NCBI GenBank assembly: GCA_046262015.1
Contig: JBHENN010000051.1
Location: forward strand, 1-38,756
Origin: JBHENN01 sp046262015
GTDB taxonomy: Bacteria; Actinomycetota; CADDZG01; WHSQ01
Reading direction: 5' to 3'
Length of the DNA stretch: 38,756 nucleotides
In this document: piece by piece, positions 35,113 through 38,756 of the stretch
Position numbering within the stretch: the stretch's first letter is position 1
Layout of the letters: each line of letters starts with the position of its first letter
The notes under the pieces: model-generated
Told to the model about the DNA's origin: nothing
The model's database searches: none
Seen by the model: only the letters and a program-made list of their open reading frames with translations
Made by a program: the position numbers and the translations under genes

Positions 35113-37278
35113 TTACTTCCCGGCCGGTTCACCGCGAACGGTGGCTACAACGTCTTCTGCGATCGATTGCGGGGTCTCTTTGTAGGAGTTGAACTGCATC
35201 GAGTAGGTAGCGCGCCCCTGGGTGCGGCTGCGGAGCTCGGTGGCGTATCCGAACATCTCCGCCAGCGGCACCTGTGCCTTCACGATGCGATCCGAGCCAC
35301 GCGAGTCCATCGACTCGATGCGCCCGCGGCGGCCCGAGATATCGCCGATCACATCGCCCATGTACTCCTCGGGAGTGACGACCTCGACATCGAACACCGG
35401 CTCGAGGAGGACCGGCTTCGCCTTTCGAGCCGCGTCTTTGAACGCCATCGAGCCTGCGATCTTGAACGCCATCTCGGACGAGTCGACCTCGTGGAACGAC
35501 CCGTCCTGGAGGACAACTCGCAGGTCCACGACGGGATAGCCAGCGAGCACGCCGGAGGCCATCGCCTCCTGAACGCCCTGATCGACCGCCGGGATGTACT
35601 CGGTGGGGATCTTGCCACCGGTGATCTTGTTGACGAACTCGTATCCGCCGCCGGGCCCGGTCGGAGCCATGTCGATCACGACATGCGCGAACTGCCCCTT
35701 GCCGCCCGTCTGCTTGACGTAGCGGATCACGACCTTCTCGACCGCGTCGCGGATCGTCTCCCGGTAGGCGACCTGCGGCTTGCCGACGTTGGCGCCGACC
35801 TTGAACTCGCGGATCAGGCGGTCGACGAGCACCTCGAGGTGGAGCTCGCCCATACCCGAGATGATCGTCTGACCGGTGTCGTCGTCGGTATGGACACGGA
35901 ACGTCGGGTCCTCCTCGGAAAGACGCTGCAGTGCGTTCCCGAGCTTGTCCGAGTCCGGCTTGGACTTGGGCTCGATCGCGACGTCGATCACCGGGGCGGG
36001 GAAGTTCATCTTCTCGAGGAGGACGCGGTCGTTCGGATCGCACAGCGTGTCGCCCGTCAGCGTCTGCTTGAGCCCGACGATAGCCACGATGTCTCCCGCG
36101 AACACCGCATCCTTGTCCTCGCGGTGGTTGGCATGCATCTGCAGGATCCGCCCCACCCGCTCCTTGCGGTCCCGGGTCGAGTTGTGGACGTGGTCGCCCG
36201 ACCGCAAGGTCCCCGAATAGACGCGCAGGTAGGTGAGCCGGCCGACGTAGGGGTCGCTCATGATCTTGAAGGCGAGTGCAGAGAACGGCGCGCTGTCGTC
36301 GGGCTTGCGCTCGACCAGCTCGTCGCTGTCGGGGCGCACGGCCTCCATCGGGGGGACGTCCAGCGGGCTCGGCAGGTACCAGCACACGGCATCCAGCAGG
36401 GGCTGCACCGCCTTGTTCTTGAAGGCCGTGCCGCACAGAACCGGAGTGACGTCGCCCGAGATGGTGGCGCGCCGGATCGCCTTCTTGATGTCGTCGACGG
36501 TGGGCTCGGTCTCGGCGACGTACAGCTCCATGATCTGCTCGTCGTGGTCGGCGAGCGCTTCGATCAGGTCGTGCCGGTACTTAGCAGCCTGCTCGGCGAG
36601 CTCCTTGGGGATCGGGCGGTCCTCCCACTCCTCGCCCATCCCCTCGGACGGCCAGTAGTGCGCCACCATGGTGACGAGGTCGACGACGCCGTGGAAGTCC
36701 GCCTCCTTACCGATGGGGAGCTGGATGCACACCGGCGTGCCGTTCAGACGGTCCTCGATCATCGAGACGGTGCGGAAGAAGTCGGCGCCCGTGCGGTCCA
36801 TCTTGTTCACGAAGCAGATCCGCGGCACGTTGTAACGATCCGCCTGACGCCATACCGTCTCGGATTGAGGCTCGACACCGGCCACCGCATCGAACACCGC
36901 GACGGCGCCGTCGAGCACCCGGAGTGACCGCTCGACCTCGACCGTGAAGTCGACGTGGCCCGGGGTGTCGATGATGTTGATCCAGTAGCCCTTCCAGTGG
37001 GCCGTCGTCGCCGCCGAGGTGATGGTGATCCCGCGTTCCTGCTCCTGGACCATCCAGTCCATGACCGCAGCGCCCTCGTGGACCTCTCCGATCTTGTAGG
37101 TCCGGCCGGTGTAATAGAGGATCCGTTCGGTCGTGGTGGTCTTGCCGGCGTCGATGTGGGCCATGATCCCGATGTTCCGGGTGTGGCTCAACGGGTACTC
37201 GCGGATGAGCGGCGCGCCGCTCTTGACGGCCCGCAGGTCCGGTCTCTGTTGTGGTTGCTTCTCAGCAGCTTCAGCCAT
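35113..37278 (-). CDS. fusA: Elongation factor G
   Basis: GTPase that drives ribosomal translocation. Product 721 residues. It has an N-terminal extension of about 25 residues before the usual REYPLSHTRNIGIMAHIDAG. G1 is AHIDAGKT (40-47), G2 lies in QERGITITSAATTAHWKGY, G3 is DTPGHVDF and G4 is NKMDRTGADF. Domains III-V are intact (SGMGELHLEVLVDRLIREF, RGRIESMDSRG). ATG 37278 follows GAGAGGGA. The extension is unusual but its start has a good ribosome-binding site. Confidence 0.98.
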   Translation of the reverse strand: MAEAAEKQPQQRPDLRAVKSGAPLIREYPLSHTRNIGIMAHIDAGKTTTTERILYYTGRTYKIGEVHEGAAVMDWMVQEQERGITITSAATTAHWKGYWINIIDTPGHVDFTVEVERSLRVLDGAVAVFDAVAGVEPQSETVWRQADRYNVPRICFVNKMDRTGADFFRTVSMIEDRLNGTPVCIQLPIGKEADFHGVVDLVTMVAHYWPSEGMGEEWEDRPIPKELAEQAAKYRHDLIEALADHDEQIMELYVAETEPTVDDIKKAIRRATISGDVTPVLCGTAFKNKAVQPLLDAVCWYLPSPLDVPPMEAVRPDSDELVERKPDDSAPFSALAFKIMSDPYVGRLTYLRVYSGTLRSGDHVHNSTRDRKERVGRILQMHANHREDKDAVFAGDIVAIVGLKQTLTGDTLCDPNDRVLLEKMNFPAPVIDVAIEPKSKPDSDKLGNALQRLSEEDPTFRVHTDDDTGQTIISGMGELHLEVLVDRLIREFKVGANVGKPQVAYRETIRDAVEKVVIRYVKQTGGKGQFAHVVIDMAPTGPGGGYEFVNKITGGKIPTEYIPAVDQGVQEAMASGVLAGYPVVDLRVVLQDGSFHEVDSSEMAFKIAGSMAFKDAARKAKPVLLEPVFDVEVVTPEEYMGDVIGDISGRRGRIESMDSRGSDRIVKAQVPLAEMFGYATELRSRTQGRATYSMQFNSYKETPQSIAEDVVATVRGEPAGK

Positions 37279-37308
37279 CGTTCCCTCTCGAGGCGGTCGC
37301 TCCGCCGA

Positions 37309-37779
37309 TCACCATCGGTAGTGAGCGAAGGCTTTATTGGCCTCCGCCATCTTGTGCATGTCTTCCCGGCGCTTGACGGCGGCGCCGGCCCCTCCCGAAG
37401 CGTCGAGGATCTCGCCCGCCAGGCGCTCCGCCATGTTGCGCTCCCGGCGGTTGCGAGCGAAGGTGACCAGCCATCTGATCGCCAGGGTCGTCCCCCGCCT
37501 CGACGCGACCTCGACGGGAACCTGGTAGGTCGCGCCACCCACCCGGCGCGACTTCACCTCCAATAGAGGCTTGATGTTGTCGATCGCCTTCTTGTAGGTG
37601 GGCAGCGGATCCTTGCCGGTGCGCTCGCCGACCTTCGCGAGGGCGTCGTAGACGATCTTCTCCGCCAGCGAACGCTTGCCGCGCATGAGCATCCTGTTCT
37701 GCAGCTGCGTTACGAGCGTGGAGCTGTGGATCGGATCGGGCTTGAGCTCGCGCCGGTTCGGAGGACCCTTGCGTGGCAT
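37309..37779 (-). CDS. rpsG: Small ribosomal subunit protein uS7
   Basis: Nucleates assembly of the 30S head and, in E. coli, represses the str operon. Product 156 residues: MPRKGPPNRRELKPDPIHSS, VKSRRVGGATYQVPVEVASR and AAVKRREDMHKMAEANKAFA, ending HYRW. It starts 1 nt after rpsL, so no long intercistronic S7-binding region is available here. Confidence 0.98.
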   Translation of the reverse strand: MPRKGPPNRRELKPDPIHSSTLVTQLQNRMLMRGKRSLAEKIVYDALAKVGERTGKDPLPTYKKAIDNIKPLLEVKSRRVGGATYQVPVEVASRRGTTLAIRWLVTFARNRRERNMAERLAGEILDASGGAGAAVKRREDMHKMAEANKAFAHYRW

Positions 37780-37780
37780 A

Positions 37781-38155
37781 TCAGCCGCCTGCCTTCTTGG
37801 CGCCGTACTTGGACCGGGACTGCACCCGGTCGCGCACGCCGGCAGTGTCCAGCGCCGCGCGCACGATCTTGTAGCGGACGCCGGGAAGGTCCTTCACCCG
37901 TCCTCCGCGCACCAGCACGATGGAGTGCTCCTGCAGGTTGTGCCCGATGCCCGGGATGTAGGCGGTGACCTCGATGCCGGAGGTGAGACGGACGCGCGCG
38001 ACCTTGCGCAGCGCGGAGTTCGGCTTCTTGGGGGTGGTGGTGTAGACGCGGGTGCACACGCCTCGCCGCTGCGGCGAGCCCTTGAGGGCGGGCGACTTCG
38101 ACTTCTCCCGCTTGGATTCCCGGCCCTGACGGACCAGCTGTTGGATCGTCGGCAC
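37781..38155 (-). CDS. rpsL: Small ribosomal subunit protein uS12
   Basis: Decoding-centre protein. GTG 38155, after GAGGAGGAA, gives MPTIQQLVRQGRESKREKSK and 124 residues. The PNSALRK region carries K43 (TTTPKKPNSALRK), and GGRVKDLPGVRY carries K88 and D89. These are the sites linked to streptomycin resistance and, for the Asp, methylthiolation; all are wild-type residues. In-frame sequence upstream of the GTG lies in the leader and is rejected. Confidence 0.98.
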   Translation of the reverse strand: MPTIQQLVRQGRESKREKSKSPALKGSPQRRGVCTRVYTTTPKKPNSALRKVARVRLTSGIEVTAYIPGIGHNLQEHSIVLVRGGRVKDLPGVRYKIVRAALDTAGVRDRVQSRSKYGAKKAGG

Positions 38156-38412
38156 TCTTCCTCCTCGACGCGTCCACGTGGGCTCGGGCCCGCGCACGCT
38201 GCGTGTCTCACCCCTATGAGACCCGGCGGGCGGTGGGCACGGCGTGGCCACGCGCGGGACCGGAGCCCCTTTTTCAGTGGTCGTCCGGCGATAACCCAGA
38301 CCCCGCCGGTTCCCGGGGCGACCGGGCCTTACGGAGCTCACCGAACTCGGGTTGCTGCTCGTTGCGGACGCGCCGAACCGACGCGCAGCCACGCCCCCAG
38401 ACGGGGACGTGG
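38156..38412 (-). promoter_or_regulatory. Long structured 5' leader of the rpsL operon
   Basis: About 257 nt separate the predicted transcription start from the rpsL GTG, with no credible gene. On the minus strand the leader begins with an 11-bp hairpin, contains a 12-nt palindrome GCGTGGCCACGC (38242-38253), a GUCUCA/UGAGAC hairpin (38205-38222) and CACGC/GCGTG and GGGC/GCCC short stems near the Shine-Dalgarno. No U-tract terminator is seen. A regulatory role is inferred from length and structure. Confidence 0.5.
38205..38222 (-). other. 6-bp perfect hairpin in the rpsL leader
   Basis: GTCTCA and TGAGAC flank a 6-nt loop (TAGGGG on the minus strand), 50 nt before the rpsL start. AT content is higher than in the surroundings, which makes the pairing less likely to be a GC artefact. 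Confidence 0.45.
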
Positions 38413-38413
38413 C
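38388..38413 (-). other. Strong 11-bp hairpin at the 5' end of the rpsL transcript
   Basis: GCCACGTCCCC pairs with GGGGGCGTGGC (ten Watson-Crick pairs and one G-U) around a GUCU loop. It begins within a nucleotide or two of the predicted start site, so the mRNA would have almost no single-stranded 5' end. Such 5' stems are known to slow mRNA decay. Confidence 0.65.
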
Positions 38414-38418
38414 GGGCA

Positions 38419-38447
38419 ATACTAGGCGGCGCGTGCGCCCGGGTCAA
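38419..38447 (-). promoter_or_regulatory. Promoter of the rpsL-rpsG-fusA-tuf operon
   Basis: The minus strand reads TTGACC (38442-38447), a 17-nt spacer and TAGTAT (38419-38424). The -35 equals that of the rplM promoter. It lies 12 nt beyond the stop codon of the preceding gene and drives the largest gene run in the window. Confidence 0.75.
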
Positions 38448-38459
38448 ACGGGGACCGGG

Positions 38460-38756
38460 CTACTTGACGGTGTCGCCCGCGGTGTAGGTGAAGTCGGCGT
38501 TGCCCCCAGCCTGCGGCCCGCTCGAGGGGTTGTGGCTGTAGATGCACGTGATCGCGTGGTTCATGCCCTCGGGAACCACGCCCTTCTCGCCGCCGGCGCC
38601 GCGCTCGGTGAACTCGACGGTGATCCCGGGGCTGAAGTTGACCGGGTCGGCTCCGTTCGGGTCGGTGGTCCCGTACTCGCTGTACATGTAGAGGTCGAAA
38701 TCGACCGTGCCCATGCCGCCCTCGGGCTCGAGCTTGAACTTCTTGTTCCACGTCTT
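38460..38756 (-). CDS. Hypothetical protein, C-terminal part only
   Basis: The frame is open from the window edge to a TAG at 38460-38462, giving 98 residues; the start lies outside. The sequence (KTWNKKFKLEPEGG, FDLYMYSEYGTTDPNG, FSPGITVEFTERG, ending FTYTAGDTVK) has alternating hydrophobic residues and many Gly, Thr and Asn, suggesting a beta-rich, perhaps extracytoplasmic protein. One cysteine is present (ITCIYSHNPSSG). No family is recognised and no function is proposed. It is on the same strand as rpsL but separated by its promoter. Confidence 0.65.
   Translation of the reverse strand, partial: KTWNKKFKLEPEGGMGTVDFDLYMYSEYGTTDPNGADPVNFSPGITVEFTERGAGGEKGVVPEGMNHAITCIYSHNPSSGPQAGGNADFTYTAGDTVK

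Noticed and set aside
38242..38253. GCGTGGCCACGC palindrome as an operator
   Set aside because: Short and fully GC-biased; listed in the leader description but not strong enough to stand alone.
37781..38419. Extended S12 with 88 extra N-terminal residues
   Set aside because: The extension is leader sequence with low-complexity translation; GTG 38155 has a strong Shine-Dalgarno and gives the standard 124-residue S12.

Overview
The window is a high-GC, gene-dense chromosomal segment, most likely from an actinobacterium (Actinomycetota), probably a lineage away from the well-studied Streptomyces/Mycobacterium branch. The case rests on four things: the gene order rplQ-truA-rplM-rpsI and glmM-glmS-nnr-alr, a coproporphyrin-type heme cluster ending in an actinobacterial ChdC/HemQ, a UvrD2-type helicase with a C-terminal HRDC domain, and zinc-binding forms of S4, S14 and L36. 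The exact class cannot be fixed from the sequence. No tRNA, rRNA, IS element, prophage or CRISPR array was seen.

Region 1 (1-5959, minus strand) is a cell-envelope precursor cluster transcribed glmM -> glmS -> nnr -> alr (alr is cut by the window edge). The 285-nt glmM-glmS gap is not empty. It holds a convincing glmS self-cleaving ribozyme (about 4405-4562), with the cleavage site, the P2 hairpin, the GUCGACGAGG core, the UUCGGCGGGUG core and the conserved P4 hairpin all present. This is the most notable feature of the window: feedback by glucosamine-6-phosphate could control glmS and, through co-transcription, nnr and alr.

Region 2 (6050-14071, plus strand) is a tightly overlapping heme block, hemE-hemH(cpfC)-hemY(cgoX)-hemQ(chdC), followed by a lipoprotein gene that overlaps an aconitase gene by 4 nt. 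Region 3 (14080-17803, minus) holds uvrD2, rpsI, rplM and truA. A strong promoter (TTGACC-17-TATCCT) for rplM-rpsI overlaps the truA stop codon. TruA itself appears to need a CTG start.

Region 4 (17800-38155, minus) is an almost continuous translation supercluster. Read in the direction of transcription it is rpsL-rpsG-fusA-tuf, rpsJ-rplC-rplD-rplW-rplB-rpsS-rplV-rpsC-rplP-rpmC-rpsQ, rplN-rplX-rplE-rpsN-rpsH-rplF-rplR-rpsE-rpmD-rplO-secY-adk-map, then infA-rpmJ-rpsM-rpsK-rpsD-rpoA-rplQ-truA. Most neighbours overlap by 1-8 nt (GTGA, ATGA or TGATG junctions), which implies translational coupling. Promoters can be read upstream of rpsL (TTGACC-17-TAGTAT, followed by a 257-nt leader that begins with an 11-bp hairpin) and, less strongly, upstream of infA (TATCCT, followed by a leader with an 18-nt perfect palindrome). 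Several ribosomal proteins (S3, L17, L22, L13) carry C-terminal tails not found in the core family. The window ends inside an unidentified gene upstream of the rpsL promoter.
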